A DNA stretch of 64,000 nucleotides from Lichenicoccus sp964247695 (GCA_964247695.1 CAXTVI010000002.1:1-64000), one strand, 5' to 3'; positions 8,901-17,745 are shown, counted from the stretch's first letter. Notes: a model not told the origin generated them from the sequence alone. Translations and numbers: made by a program.

Positions 8901-10013
8901 ATGCACAACGACAGCCCGGTGCTGCAGCCGGTCACCATCGGCGACCTGCATCTGCCGAACCGAGTCGTGATGGCGCCGCTGACCCGCAGCCGCTCCAGCG
9001 ACGCCGGCGTGCCTCCGGATTTCGCTGCAGACTACTACGCACAGCGCGCGGATTGCGGACTGGTGATCAGCGAGGCGACCAACATCTCGCGGCAGGCGCG
9101 CGGCTATGCGCTGACGCCGGGCATCTTTGCTCCGGCTCAGATCGAGGCCTGGCAGCGCGTCACCCGCGCCGTGCATCGCCGCGATGGCCGGATCTTCCTA
9201 CAGCTCTGGCATACCGGGCGCATCTCGCATCCGGACCTGCATGGCGGCGCGTTGCCGGTGGCGCCATCCGCGATCAGGCCGAAGGGCCAGGCCTTCACCA
9301 ATAGCGGGCTGCAGGACCATGTCACGCCACGCGCGCTGGAGACCGACGAGATCCCGGCGATCGTGCAGGACTACAGGCACGCGGCGCAGTGCGCGAAGGA
9401 TGCCGGCTTCGACGGCGTCGAGATCCATTCCGCCAACAACTACCTGCTGGAGCAGTTCATCCGCGACAGCACCAACCACCGCACCGACCGCTATGGCGGC
9501 TCCATCGGGAACCGGCTGCGCTTCCCGCTCGAAGTGGTCCACGCGGTCACCGAGGTGTGGGGCGGCGGTCAGCGGGTCGGCATACGCATCTCGCCGGCCA
9601 CAACCGAGCCGGGCGGCACGCCGCTCGACAGTACCGTGATGACGACCTACGGCGCCTACGTGGACGCGCTGTCGAAGGCCGGGCTGCTCTACATCCACGA
9701 CATCGAGGGCGTGACCCAGCAGACCCGCGAGGTGCCGGACGATGTCGACTTCCCGGCGCTGCGGCGGCGCTTCAGCGGGTCCTATATCGCCAACAACCAG
9801 TACACGCTGGAGCTAGCGGAACAGATGCTGGCCGAGAACAAGGCCGACCTGTTCAGCTTCGGACGGCCGTACCTTGCCAATCCGGACCTGGTCGGGCGGC
9901 TGCGCAGCGGGGCGCCGCTGGCCGAGGCGCCGAAGCAATACTGGTACGGCGGCGACTCGGTCGGCTACTCGGACTGGCCCGGTATGGACGGCCAGATCTC
10001 CATCGAGCGGTAG
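8901..10013 (+). CDS. alkene reductase of the Old Yellow Enzyme family
   Basis: A 370-residue FMN-dependent OYE, probably an NADPH-dependent ene-reductase acting on alpha,beta-unsaturated carbonyls or nitro compounds (NemA/XenB-like). The TIM-barrel signatures are present: NRVVMAPLTRSR near the N-terminus, the FLQLWHTGR strand, the paired DGVEIHSANNYLLEQFIRDSTNHRTDRYGGS stretch, and the C-terminal FGRPYLANPDL phosphate-binding segment. The substrate-binding pair is His-Ser-Ala-Asn. The start at 8901 begins exactly at the conserved N-terminus; the longer open frame upstream is non-coding. The acetyltransferase starts 4 bases after the stop. Confidence 0.93.
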   Translation: MHNDSPVLQPVTIGDLHLPNRVVMAPLTRSRSSDAGVPPDFAADYYAQRADCGLVISEATNISRQARGYALTPGIFAPAQIEAWQRVTRAVHRRDGRIFLQLWHTGRISHPDLHGGALPVAPSAIRPKGQAFTNSGLQDHVTPRALETDEIPAIVQDYRHAAQCAKDAGFDGVEIHSANNYLLEQFIRDSTNHRTDRYGGSIGNRLRFPLEVVHAVTEVWGGGQRVGIRISPATTEPGGTPLDSTVMTTYGAYVDALSKAGLLYIHDIEGVTQQTREVPDDVDFPALRRRFSGSYIANNQYTLELAEQMLAENKADLFSFGRPYLANPDLVGRLRSGAPLAEAPKQYWYGGDSVGYSDWPGMDGQISIER

Positions 10014-10017
10014 TTCG

Positions 10018-10527
10018 ATGGCGGCCCTGTTGCCGCTGGAGCCGGGAACCCATGCCGGGCTGCTGGCGCTGAACAACGCGCATGCCGCCGAACTTTCGGC
10101 GCTGGATGCCGCCGAGTTCGGCCGACTCGTGCAGCAGGCCTTTCATGCTGCCAGGATTGGCGAGGCCGACGCGTTCCTGCTCGCCTTCGACCAGCAGGCA
10201 AGCTACCGCAGCCCGAACTTCCTCTGGTTCCGCCGGCGCCATGCGCGGTTCGTCTATGTCGATCGGGTGGTGGTTGCGATGTCGGCGCGGGGCAGGGGGT
10301 TGGCGCGGCTGCTCTACGCCGACCTGTTCGAGCGTGCCGCCGGCGCCTGTCACACCCGGGTGGTCTGCGAGGTGAATATCGATCCACCCAACCCCGGCTC
10401 GGATGCGCTGCATGCCGGATTGGGTTTCGTCGAGGTCGGGCGCGCTGCCATAGATGAGGGGCGCAAAACGGTGCGATACATGGAATGTCGGCTCAGGCCG
10501 CCGAACATCAACTCTCGCAACGAGTAA
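10018..10527 (+). CDS. GNAT family N-acetyltransferase
   Basis: A 169-residue single GNAT domain. The acetyl-CoA pyrophosphate-binding motif A is visible as VDRVVVAMSARGRGLARLLYADLFERA (Arg/Gly loop ARGRGLA). It is followed by the beta5 strand RVVCEVNIDPPNPGSDALHAGLGFVEVGRA, typical of the family. The substrate is unknown. The gene begins 4 bases after the OYE stop codon, so the two are probably co-transcribed. Similar YitI/SMU-like GNAT proteins are usually annotated only to family level. Confidence 0.85.
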   Translation: MAALLPLEPGTHAGLLALNNAHAAELSALDAAEFGRLVQQAFHAARIGEADAFLLAFDQQASYRSPNFLWFRRRHARFVYVDRVVVAMSARGRGLARLLYADLFERAAGACHTRVVCEVNIDPPNPGSDALHAGLGFVEVGRAAIDEGRKTVRYMECRLRPPNINSRNE

Positions 10528-10550
10528 GGAAATTCCTTGCATAGATCCTG

Positions 10551-10734
10551 ATGATCACGAGCAGATCGACCAGCAAGTCACAGACGACCATTCCGCAGCC
10601 GGTGCGAGCGGCGCTTCGCCTGCGCGAGGGCGATGAAGTGGCCTATGTGATCGAGGCCGGCCGGGTCGTGCTGATGCGCGTCCAGCCGGAGGGTGCGGCC
10701 GACGATCCGTTCCGGAGTTTCTCGGAGTGGGCCG
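10551..10734 (+). pseudogene. AbrB/MazE-type antitoxin remnant, fused into a damaged toxin
   Basis: From the ATG at 10551, residues about 5-60 form a SpoVT/AbrB swapped-hairpin DNA-binding domain (TSKSQTTIPQPVRAALRLREGDEVAYVIEAGRVVL). The usual antitoxin C-terminus begins (DDPFRSFSEWAGS). At about 10731 the frame runs directly into sequence that in a neighbouring frame matches the middle of the partner toxin. The antitoxin stop, the intergenic junction and the toxin N-terminus therefore appear to be deleted. The frame continues without meaning to 10949. The DNA-binding half could still be expressed as a chimeric protein. Confidence 0.7.
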
Positions 10735-10966
10735 GATCTGCTTTGGGTGCTCATGGTCACGAGCGCTGGCAATCCCGGCTGGCCGGGAGATGTTTGCTGT
10801 CTCAGACCTGGATCAGGCCGGGCTGCCGGCACCATCCATCGTGCGGCCAAGCAAGATTGCCACGATCAAGGCTGGCGACGCCTTGTCCATCGGACGCCGG
10901 CCGCGGGCTGATCAAGCCGAGGTCGCGAGCGCCCTGCGTGACTATCTGACAGGGACCCTCGCCTAG
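10735..10966 (+). pseudogene. PemK/MazF-like toxin remnant (N-terminally deleted and frameshifted)
   Basis: The first frame encodes DLLWVLMVTSAGNPGWPGDV, typical of the middle of PemK/MazF-like toxins. The match then jumps by one frame at the run TTT near 10794-10796 and continues as VSDLDQAGLPAPSIVRPSKIATI to a stop at 10966. Removing one T would give GDVAVSDLDQAG, a smooth family-like join. The locus therefore carries both a large deletion (roughly the first 50 residues are missing) and a single-base insertion. It cannot make an active endoribonuclease. The otnK stop on the opposite strand overlaps its last 4 bases. Confidence 0.72.
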
Positions 10967-12252
10967 TCCGGATCGCGAAGCTTCGCCAGCGCCTCGAGGA
11001 AGAAATCGTCGCCGCCGAAATTGCCGGACTTGAGCGCCAGCATCAGTCCTGGCGAGCGGGCGCCTACTGTCTGCAGCACCGGCACGCCCGGCGCGATCTC
11101 CGGTCCGATCAGGAACGCCTGCAGCCCAAGCCGGTCGACCACGGCGCCCGAGGTCTCGCCACCGGCCACGATCAGGTGCCCGACGCCCTGGGCCAGCAAC
11201 CCTTCGGCCAGTTCGGCCAGGGCCTGCTCGACCACATGTCCTGCTTCCGCTCCACCGTGCCGGGCCTGCAGGGCACGCACCGCCTCGGGCGGCGTGCTGC
11301 TGGCGATCAGCACCGGGCCGCTGCCCAGACGTTTCGTCGCCCAATCGAGGGCGCGTCGGGCCTCGTCGGGACCGTCCAGCAGGGCGTCGACGTCGAGCTT
11401 GAGGCAGGGCATCCGCCGTTCCGCCACGTCGATCTGGCGCAGCGTGGCAGCCGAGCATGACCCGGCCAGGATCGCCGCGTGCGTGTCGCGGCGCCCGGAC
11501 GAGCCGACCGCACTGGCCGCGCGCGTCGGCAGTCCCTCGCGCGCCACAATCGCCCGCGCCAGCCCGTAGCCGATGCCGGAGGCGCCCGTCGAGACTGGCC
11601 CGGAGAGTGCCGCCTCGCCGATGGCGAGCAGGTGGCGCGGCGCCACGGAATCCAGGATCGCGGTGCCGTCGCCGTCCGAGGCGAGCGCCTGCAGGGCGGC
11701 GCGGATCGCATCCGGGCCCTGCTCGATGACGGCGAGCGGCACCAGCCCGACCGGGCTCGCGCTCTGCCGGGCCAGCACGCGCACCAGGTTGCTGTCATGC
11801 ATCGGGTTGAGCGGGTGGTCCTTCAGCGGGCTCTCGTGCAGCGGCACGCCGTTCACGAACAGATGCCCCTGATAGACGGTACGTCCGGTCTCGATGAAGG
11901 CCGGATTGACCGCGACGATGCCGCCACCCGCGCGCTCCCGCAGGGCGTCCAGCACCGGACCGATATTGCCGGCATCGGTCGAATCGAAGGTCGAGCAGAT
12001 CTTGAACAGGATGTGCCCGGCGCCGCGCCCGCGCAGCCAGTGCTCCGCCTCCAGCGACAGCTCGACGGCGCGCAACGCCCCGATCGAGCGGCTCTTCAGC
12101 GCCACCACCACCGCATCCACCTCGGGCAGGTCGAAGCTCGAAGGCGGCACGCCGATGGTCTGCACGGTGCGCAGGCCGCAGCGAGACAGCATGCTGGCGA
12201 GGTCGGAGGCGCCGGTATAGTCGTCGGCGATGCAGCCGAGCAGCAGCGTCAT
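10963..12252 (-). CDS. otnK: 3-oxo-tetronate kinase (four-carbon acid sugar kinase, DUF1537)
   Basis: A 429-residue OtnK-type kinase. The N-terminal DUF1537 motif GCIADDYTGASDLASML and the C-terminal nucleotide-binding part (LIVAGGETSGAVVDRLGLQAFLIGPEIAPGVP) are clear. The family phosphorylates 3-oxo-tetronate on the 4-position with ATP. It lies 3 bases after otnI in the order ltnD-otnI-otnK, all on the minus strand. With otnC divergent next to ltnD, the complete route from threonate/tetronate to dihydroxyacetone phosphate is present. The reaction is inferred from family and context. Confidence 0.88.
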   Translation of the reverse strand: MTLLLGCIADDYTGASDLASMLSRCGLRTVQTIGVPPSSFDLPEVDAVVVALKSRSIGALRAVELSLEAEHWLRGRGAGHILFKICSTFDSTDAGNIGPVLDALRERAGGGIVAVNPAFIETGRTVYQGHLFVNGVPLHESPLKDHPLNPMHDSNLVRVLARQSASPVGLVPLAVIEQGPDAIRAALQALASDGDGTAILDSVAPRHLLAIGEAALSGPVSTGASGIGYGLARAIVAREGLPTRAASAVGSSGRRDTHAAILAGSCSAATLRQIDVAERRMPCLKLDVDALLDGPDEARRALDWATKRLGSGPVLIASSTPPEAVRALQARHGGAEAGHVVEQALAELAEGLLAQGVGHLIVAGGETSGAVVDRLGLQAFLIGPEIAPGVPVLQTVGARSPGLMLALKSGNFGGDDFFLEALAKLRDPD

Positions 12253-12255
12253 GGA

Positions 12256-13032
12256 TCAGGCTTTCCTGTAGGGCGCGAACCACCCGAGGCCCGCTTCGGT
12301 CTTGCCGCGCGGACGATACTCGCAACCGACGAAGCCGGCGTAACCGATCCGGTCGAGCTCCTCGAACAGGAACGGCCAGTTCAGCTCCTCGCCGTCCGGT
12401 TCGTGGCGGCCCGGCACGCTCGCGATCTGGACATGGCCGATCAGGCCGATCATCGCCCGCAGCGCCATGGTGACGTCGCCGTGCAGGATCTGGCGGTGAT
12501 ACAGGTCGAACTGCAGCTTGAGGTTCGGCAGGTCGATGTCCTCGATCAGCTTCGCCGCACGGCCGAAATCGTTCAGGAAGTAGCCGGGCATGTCGCGGCC
12601 GTTGATCGGCTCCAGCACCAGGTCGAGGCCGCGCTCGGCCAGCCGTCCGGCACAGCGTTCGACCGCTGTCCGATAGATGGCCTGCGCACGCGGATCGTGC
12701 GCATCCGCAATCCCCGCCATCAGGTGCAGCCGCCGGACGCCGGTCGCATCGGCATACGGCAGCGCCCGGTCGAGCAGCCCGTCCAGTTCCGCCGCCCGCT
12801 CCGACAACGCCGCAAGCCCGCGCTCGCCGGCGGCCCAGTCGCCGGGCGGCAGGTTGAACAGCGCCACCGCGAGCTTGTTGCGCGACACCCGCGCGCCGAC
12901 CTCGTCCGGGGTCGCCTCGTATGGGAACAGGAACTCGACCGCCTCGAAGCCCGCATCCGCCGCCGCGTCGAAGCGATCCAGGAACGGATGCTCGTTGAAC
13001 ATCATGGTCAGGTTGGCGGCGAAACGCGGCAT
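12256..13032 (-). CDS. otnI: 2-oxo-tetronate isomerase
   Basis: A 258-residue TIM-barrel protein of the hydroxypyruvate isomerase family, beginning MPRFAANLTMMFNEHPFLDRF as OtnI does. The metal-binding glutamates and histidines lie in LVLEPINGRDMPGY, LQFDLYHRQI and VGCEYRPRG. It should interconvert 2-oxo- and 3-oxo-tetronate in the cytoplasm. It sits 3 bases downstream of ltnD and 3 bases upstream of otnK, as one transcription unit. A simple hydroxypyruvate isomerase (Hyi) cannot be excluded on sequence alone, but the otnK/otnC neighbours favour OtnI. Confidence 0.87.
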   Translation of the reverse strand: MPRFAANLTMMFNEHPFLDRFDAAADAGFEAVEFLFPYEATPDEVGARVSRNKLAVALFNLPPGDWAAGERGLAALSERAAELDGLLDRALPYADATGVRRLHLMAGIADAHDPRAQAIYRTAVERCAGRLAERGLDLVLEPINGRDMPGYFLNDFGRAAKLIEDIDLPNLKLQFDLYHRQILHGDVTMALRAMIGLIGHVQIASVPGRHEPDGEELNWPFLFEELDRIGYAGFVGCEYRPRGKTEAGLGWFAPYRKA

Positions 13033-13035
13033 GGC

Positions 13036-13953
13036 TCAGCCTCCCGCAGGCAGTTCAAGACCGGCGATCTGCGCGTAGAGGCGAGCCACCGAGGCATCGT
13101 CGTCCTGCGCCATGCCGGCCGCCGCCGTCATCAGGTACATCTGCAGGGCGGCGCCCGCCACCGGCACAGGAAACTTCAGGTCGCGCGCCATGTCCATGAC
13201 GATGCCGAGGTCCTTGGTGAAGATGCTGACGGCGCTTCTCGGAGTGTAGTCGCCCTCCAGCACATGCGGCACCCGGTTCTCGAACATCCAGCTATTGCCG
13301 GCCGACTGTGTGATCACTTCGTACACCCGCGCGAGATCCAGCCCCTGCCGGGCGGCGAAGGCGATCGCCTCGCAGGCCGCGGCGATGTGCACGCCGGCGA
13401 GCAGCTGGTTGACCATCTTGAAGGCCGAGCCGAGGCCAGCCGCGTCGCCGAGGCGGTGCAGCGTGCCGGTCATCGCATCGAGCGCGGGCTGCGCGCGCTC
13501 GAACGCGGCCACGCTGCCGGACGCCATCATGGTAAGCGAGCCGTCCGCCGCCCGGGTGGCGCCGCCGCTCATCGGCGCGTCGAGATAGAGCCGTCCGGTC
13601 TGCTCCAGCCGGGCGGCCAGCGCGCGCGCGGCCTCCGGCGCCATCGTCGCCGAGGAGACGAACACCGCGCCTTCCGGCATGCTGTCGGCGCAGCCGTCCG
13701 GCCCGAACAGCACCGTCTCGGTCTGCGCGGCATTGACCACCACCGAAACAACGCAGTCCGCACCGCTGGCCGCCTGCGCCGGCGTGGACCCGACCCGGCC
13801 GCCAGCTTCCGCGAAGCGCGCCGCGGCCGCCTGCGACACGTCATAGCCGGAGACGATGTGCCCGGCGCGTTGCAGCGCCTGCGCCATGCCGAGCCCCATC
13901 GATCCGAGGCCGATGACGGCCGCGCGCGGCTCGCCTGCAATGCTGGTCATCAT
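13036..13953 (-). CDS. ltnD: L-threonate dehydrogenase (beta-hydroxyacid dehydrogenase family)
   Basis: A 305-residue NAD-dependent beta-hydroxyacid dehydrogenase. The Rossmann motif AVIGLGSMGLGMAQ lies near residue 12, the substrate-binding DAPMSGGATRAADGSL segment at about 120-135, and the catalytic Lys in GSAFKMVNQLL. It should oxidise L-threonate to 2-oxo-tetronate. The start at 13953 has GGAG seven bases upstream; a second in-frame ATG follows immediately. It heads the ltnD-otnI-otnK unit and is divergent from otnC, with an operator-like palindrome between them (13972-13987). Confidence 0.85.
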   Translation of the reverse strand: MMTSIAGEPRAAVIGLGSMGLGMAQALQRAGHIVSGYDVSQAAAARFAEAGGRVGSTPAQAASGADCVVSVVVNAAQTETVLFGPDGCADSMPEGAVFVSSATMAPEAARALAARLEQTGRLYLDAPMSGGATRAADGSLTMMASGSVAAFERAQPALDAMTGTLHRLGDAAGLGSAFKMVNQLLAGVHIAAACEAIAFAARQGLDLARVYEVITQSAGNSWMFENRVPHVLEGDYTPRSAVSIFTKDLGIVMDMARDLKFPVPVAGAALQMYLMTAAAGMAQDDDASVARLYAQIAGLELPAGG

Positions 13954-13971
13954 GCCTCTCCGGGACTTACT

Positions 13972-13987
13972 GTGGTTGCGCTGCCAT
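13972..13987. promoter_or_regulatory. predicted LacI-family operator between ltnD and otnC
   Basis: The 16-mer GTGGTTGCGCTGCCAT lies in the 86-base divergent gap between ltnD and otnC. Its complement matches the operator at 20430-20445 in 14 of 16 positions, and it has the central GCGC typical of LacI-family sites. The position suits control of both directions by the LacI-type regulator encoded at 20512-21549. This is a prediction from sequence only. Confidence 0.6.
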
Positions 13988-14039
13988 GGCACATCTTCAA
14001 CGCCATGCCCAAGATCACGCAGTTACTGGAATATCCGCC

Positions 14040-14705
14040 ATGAACGAGAACACCCTGCGCGAGCAGGTCTGCATGTTTGCCCGCTCGCTGTTCGAGCGCG
14101 GCCTGACACCGGGCTCGTCCGGCAATGTCAGCGCGCGCCTCGAGGACGGCACCCTGCTGATGACGCCGACCAATGCCTCGATGGGCTTTCTCGATCCCGC
14201 CCGGTTGTCGCGGCTCGGGCAGGATGGCCAGCTGCTGTCCGGCGATCCGCCGACCAAGGAGATCCCGCTGCACCAGGCGCTCTACGAGACCCGGCATGGC
14301 GCGGGCGCCGTCGTGCATCTGCATTCCGCGCACTCCGTTGCCGTGTCGATGCTGCCCGGCCTCGACCCACGGGCCGTCCTGCCGCCGCTTACACCGTACT
14401 ACATGATGCGCGTCGGCCAGACGGCCCTGATCCCCTACCACCGCCCGGGCGACGCCGCGGTCGCGGGTGCGATCCGCGGGCTGGCCGGCCGGTATTCGTC
14501 GGTGCTGCTCGCGAACCACGGGCCGGTGGTGGCAGGGAAGGACCTTGAGGCTGCCGTCTATGCCATGGAGGAACTGGAGGAGACCGCGCGGCTCTACATG
14601 ATGCTGCGCGGCCTCGACCCGAGGGCCCTTACCCGGGCGCAGGTCGATGATCTGGTTGCCACCTTTCAACTCGACCTGCCTTTTCCGGATGCGGGCGGTG
14701 TCTAG
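14040..14705 (+). CDS. otnC: 3-oxo-tetronate 4-phosphate decarboxylase (class II aldolase family)
   Basis: A 221-residue class II aldolase/adducin-fold enzyme. The phosphate-binding TPGSSGNVSARL and TNASMG motifs, the zinc-ligand pair HLHSAHSVAVS and a third His in LLANHGPVVAGK are present, as is the general-acid region EELEETARL. OtnC converts 3-oxo-tetronate 4-phosphate to dihydroxyacetone phosphate and CO2. It is transcribed away from ltnD-otnI-otnK and ends 2 bases before the SDR gene on the other strand. An upstream in-frame ATG at 13986 exists but would overlap the predicted operator, so 14040 is preferred. Confidence 0.87.
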   Translation: MNENTLREQVCMFARSLFERGLTPGSSGNVSARLEDGTLLMTPTNASMGFLDPARLSRLGQDGQLLSGDPPTKEIPLHQALYETRHGAGAVVHLHSAHSVAVSMLPGLDPRAVLPPLTPYYMMRVGQTALIPYHRPGDAAVAGAIRGLAGRYSSVLLANHGPVVAGKDLEAAVYAMEELEETARLYMMLRGLDPRALTRAQVDDLVATFQLDLPFPDAGGV

Positions 14706-14707
14706 TT

Positions 14708-15601
14708 TCAGTCGGCCTTGACGTAGTTGCGCCAGTTGTGCTTCTCCTTGAAGCCCAGCTTCTCGCGCACCTTCTTGTTCGAGAGCAGGCCCTCGAACTC
14801 GCCGAGCTCGCCGTGCACCGGAACGTTCGGATAGTAGCGGCGCAGCAGCTCGGCGGTCGGCAGGTCCGATGACGTGTGGTCATTGGCGGCATTGAAGACC
14901 TGGTAGCCCAGCCCGTCGGTCTCGATGCCGAGACGCACGATCTCGCCGAGGTCACGCGCGTCGATATAGCTCCACGCGATCTTCTTGCGGAAATCGGGCT
15001 TGGCGAACCAGCCCGGGAACAGCGCGTATTCGGACGGCTCGACCACGTTGCCGATGCGCAGCGCATAGATGTCGGAGTTGTTGCGCAGCGAGAAGCCACG
15101 CGCGGTGCGCTCGTTGCAGATCTTCGAGACGGCATAGCTGTCCATCGGATCGACCGGATACTCCTCGTCGAGCGGGAAATACTCCGGCTCGCGCGGCGTG
15201 TTGGCGAACACGACGCCGTAGGTGGTCTCGCTGGATGCGATGATCACCTTCGGGATGCCGAGCTTGGTCGCAGCGTCGAGCACGTTGTAGGTGCCCATGA
15301 CGTTGATCCGGTACGTCTCGTTGTCCGGCACGATCATCACACGCGGGATGGCGGCGAAATGCACCACCGCGTCGATCTTGTTCGGCCGCAGGTCCGGGTC
15401 GAACTCGTGCAGCCCGGTATAGGACGAGAACGCGTTGAACAATTGGCCGGCATCGGTGATGTCGGTGATCAGCGTGCGGACCTTCGGGTTGTCCAGCGGC
15501 TTCTGGTCGATGTTGAGGACATGGTAGCCCTGCTCGACCAGGTACTGCACCACGTGCCGCCCGGCCTTGCCGCTGCCGCCGGTGAAGAGGATCTGTTTCA
15601 T
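14708..15601 (-). CDS. NAD-dependent epimerase/dehydratase family (extended SDR), likely sugar-converting
   Basis: A 297-residue extended SDR. The GGSGKAG nucleotide-binding motif lies at residues 8-14, and Asp36 (NIDQKP) suggests NAD preference. The catalytic Ser-Tyr-Lys set is in SSETTYG and DSYAVSKICNERTA. It is 35 bases downstream of the binding-protein gene and is the last gene of the ABC transporter unit, so it probably acts on the imported sugar or sugar acid. It could be a sugar epimerase, a uronate/aldose dehydrogenase, or a tetronate dehydrogenase like DenD; the sequence does not decide. Confidence 0.75.
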   Translation of the reverse strand: MKQILFTGGSGKAGRHVVQYLVEQGYHVLNIDQKPLDNPKVRTLITDITDAGQLFNAFSSYTGLHEFDPDLRPNKIDAVVHFAAIPRVMIVPDNETYRINVMGTYNVLDAATKLGIPKVIIASSETTYGVVFANTPREPEYFPLDEEYPVDPMDSYAVSKICNERTARGFSLRNNSDIYALRIGNVVEPSEYALFPGWFAKPDFRKKIAWSYIDARDLGEIVRLGIETDGLGYQVFNAANDHTSSDLPTAELLRRYYPNVPVHGELGEFEGLLSNKKVREKLGFKEKHNWRNYVKAD

Positions 15602-15636
15602 GCCTGTTTCCTTGTTACCCGACCGCACCCGTCCAG

Positions 15637-16644
15637 TCAGAAGTGGTAATTGTCGATGTTGTCCTTGTTGAACACCAGCGGCTTGCTGAACACGATGACC
15701 TTGTTCTTCGCGGTGAAGGTGCCGAGATCGCCCGCGGTGAAGGTGCTGTTCGGCCCGATCGCGTTGTTGGCCGCCAGCCGGGCCACGTACATCACCAGCA
15801 TGCCCTCCTTGACCTCATCCCAGAGCGGGGTCTCGCGGATGGTCCCCGACTTCACATATTGCCGGATCGAGTCCGGATCGCTGCAACCGCCAACGACGAC
15901 CTTACCGTTCTTGCCGAGCTTCTCGACCGCAGCCGCCGCACCCACCTCGGCCGCACCGTCGGGGGCGATGATCGCGGTCACGTTCGGGTTCGCCTGCAGG
16001 ATGTTGAGGCCGGCGGTCAGCGACTGCGACGGGCTCGACTGGCCGTACTGCGTGGTGACGATCTTGATGTTCGGGTAGTGCGCCGAGAGGTAGGTCTTGA
16101 GCGCGTTGATCCACTCGTTCTGGATCGTCGCATCGGGCGTCGAGGACAGGATCGCGATCTCGGCATCGGGTTTGATGTACTTGGCGACCGATTCCACCAG
16201 CGCCTTGCCGAACTCGGCATAGTCGGTGTTCTGGACGAAGAAGTCGCGTGCATCGGCGGCGACGTCGCTGTCGTAGGACACCACCTTGATGCCCTGCTTG
16301 CGTGCGCGCTTCAGCGCGGGGGCGAGCTGGGTCGGGTTGTTCGAGGTCGTGGTGATGACGTTGAACCGACGCGCGATCAGGCTGTTGAAGACGTCGACCT
16401 GGCCCTGGGCGGACGCGGTGACCGGACCGGTATAGAGGAAGTTGATGTTGAGCAGCTTGGCTGCAGCCTCCGCACCCTGCTCGTTCGCCTTGAACACCGA
16501 CAGCCCGACGAGCTTCGGCACCATCGCGACCTTGATGCTCTTCGAGGTGTCGATGTCGGCGGCGTGTGCGGACACAACGCCGGCGAGCATCATCGGGGCA
16601 GCCAGCAGAGCCGCGCGCAGCCCGTTGGAGATGGAGTAGGTCAT
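15637..16644 (-). CDS. sugar ABC transporter substrate-binding protein (RbsB-like)
   Basis: A 335-residue periplasmic binding protein of the type I (ribose/rhamnose) fold. The signal peptide runs to the AHA-AD junction at about residue 28, followed by KVAMVPKLVGLSVFKANEQGAE. The inter-domain segments (VVSYDSDVAADAR, AILSSTPDATIQNEW, AIIAPDGAAEVGAAAA, VVGGCSDPDSI) are typical of sugar-binding members. The start at 16644 gives a normal signal peptide; an ATG at 16680 overlapping the permease stop is an alternative. The ligand is unknown, but the shared operon and operators point to a four-carbon sugar acid or a precursor of one. Confidence 0.85.
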   Translation of the reverse strand: MTYSISNGLRAALLAAPMMLAGVVSAHAADIDTSKSIKVAMVPKLVGLSVFKANEQGAEAAAKLLNINFLYTGPVTASAQGQVDVFNSLIARRFNVITTTSNNPTQLAPALKRARKQGIKVVSYDSDVAADARDFFVQNTDYAEFGKALVESVAKYIKPDAEIAILSSTPDATIQNEWINALKTYLSAHYPNIKIVTTQYGQSSPSQSLTAGLNILQANPNVTAIIAPDGAAEVGAAAAVEKLGKNGKVVVGGCSDPDSIRQYVKSGTIRETPLWDEVKEGMLVMYVARLAANNAIGPNSTFTAGDLGTFTAKNKVIVFSKPLVFNKDNIDNYHF

Positions 16645-16676
16645 GGAGTTCCCGTTGCTTTCGTTGATCGTGTTGT

Positions 16677-17744
16677 TCATTCCGCGGCGCCGGCGGCGGG
16701 AGCCGCACGGGTGCCGCGTAGTCGTGCCAGGAGTGCTGCGAGGCCAGTGCCGCGTCCTGACAGGATATTCTTGATGCCGATGGCGACGAGCAGGATGGCG
16801 CCCGTGAGCATGGTGGTGACCATGTCGGAATAGCCCGCGATCAGCATGCCCTGGCGCAGGAAGCCGAGCAGCAGCACCGCGATCACCACGCCGGCGATGC
16901 TGCCTTCGCCGCCGAAGATGCTGACCCCGCCGAGCACGACGATGGTGATGGTGCTGAGCAGCAGCACGTCGCCCATGTCGGGCCGCACCGCACTGTAGTA
17001 GGCGGCGAGCACGATGCCGGCGAAGGCCGACATCACGCCGCTGATCACGTACGCGCTCAGCACGATGCGGTCGATGCGCAGGCCGCTATAGCGCGCCGCC
17101 TCGCTGCTGTAGCCGACCATGACAATGCGCCGGCCGAAGGTGCTGTACTGCAGCAGCAGGGTGAACATCAGCGCGAGCACGGCAAACAGCACCAGCTGCA
17201 GCGGGATCGGCCCGATCAGGGTGCCGGTACCGACCAGGTTGAAGGCGTCCGGGAACCCCGAAGGCGGCGAGGGGCCCGCCAGTGCTGTTGCGATGCTGGC
17301 ATAGATGAAGCTGGTCGCCAGCGTGGCGATCAGCGGCTCGGTGCGCAGCCGGGTGATGATCAGGCCGTTGATGGCGCCCAGCCCGCCGCCCGCCAGCAGT
17401 CCGGCCAGCGCCGCCAGCCAGATCGACACGTGCAGGCCGCTCCACAACTCGGCCATGACGATGGCGGACAGCCCCGCAGTGGCGCCGACCGAGAGGTCGA
17501 TGCCGCCGGTCAGGATCACCGTGGTCAGGCCAAGGGCGACCAGGCCGAACGGCAGGAAGTTCTCGGTCAGCGCCAGGAACCCGCCGAACCCGGGATAGAA
17601 GCCGTCCACCGACAGGCAGAGGCCGGCGACCAGCAGCACCAGCAGCACCAGCAGGGCCCGCTCCCAGCCGTTGAGCGGCAGCTTCGAGGTATTGCGGCGA
17701 CGTGCCGTGACCTCGTTGCGCCCGGTATCCTTGCCGATCTTCAT
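16677..17744 (-). CDS. ribose-type ABC transporter permease 1
   Basis: A 355-residue inner-membrane permease of the RbsC/BPD_transp_2 family with about nine to ten hydrophobic helices. The hallmark GGIDLSVGATAGLSAIV segment is present, along with the family-typical GGVSIFGGEGSIAGVVIAVLLLGFL near the end. It pairs with the second permease, which ends one base upstream (17746), and the ATPase to import the binding-protein ligand. The C-terminal tail is Ala/Gly/Arg-rich. Confidence 0.9.
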   Translation of the reverse strand: MKIGKDTGRNEVTARRRNTSKLPLNGWERALLVLLVLLVAGLCLSVDGFYPGFGGFLALTENFLPFGLVALGLTTVILTGGIDLSVGATAGLSAIVMAELWSGLHVSIWLAALAGLLAGGGLGAINGLIITRLRTEPLIATLATSFIYASIATALAGPSPPSGFPDAFNLVGTGTLIGPIPLQLVLFAVLALMFTLLLQYSTFGRRIVMVGYSSEAARYSGLRIDRIVLSAYVISGVMSAFAGIVLAAYYSAVRPDMGDVLLLSTITIVVLGGVSIFGGEGSIAGVVIAVLLLGFLRQGMLIAGYSDMVTTMLTGAILLVAIGIKNILSGRGTGLAALLARLRGTRAAPAAGAAE

Positions 17745-17745
17745 G

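Noticed and set aside
14680..14720. terminator between convergent otnC and the SDR gene
   Set aside because: The two genes are 2 bases apart and no stable stem-loop with a T tract is visible there.
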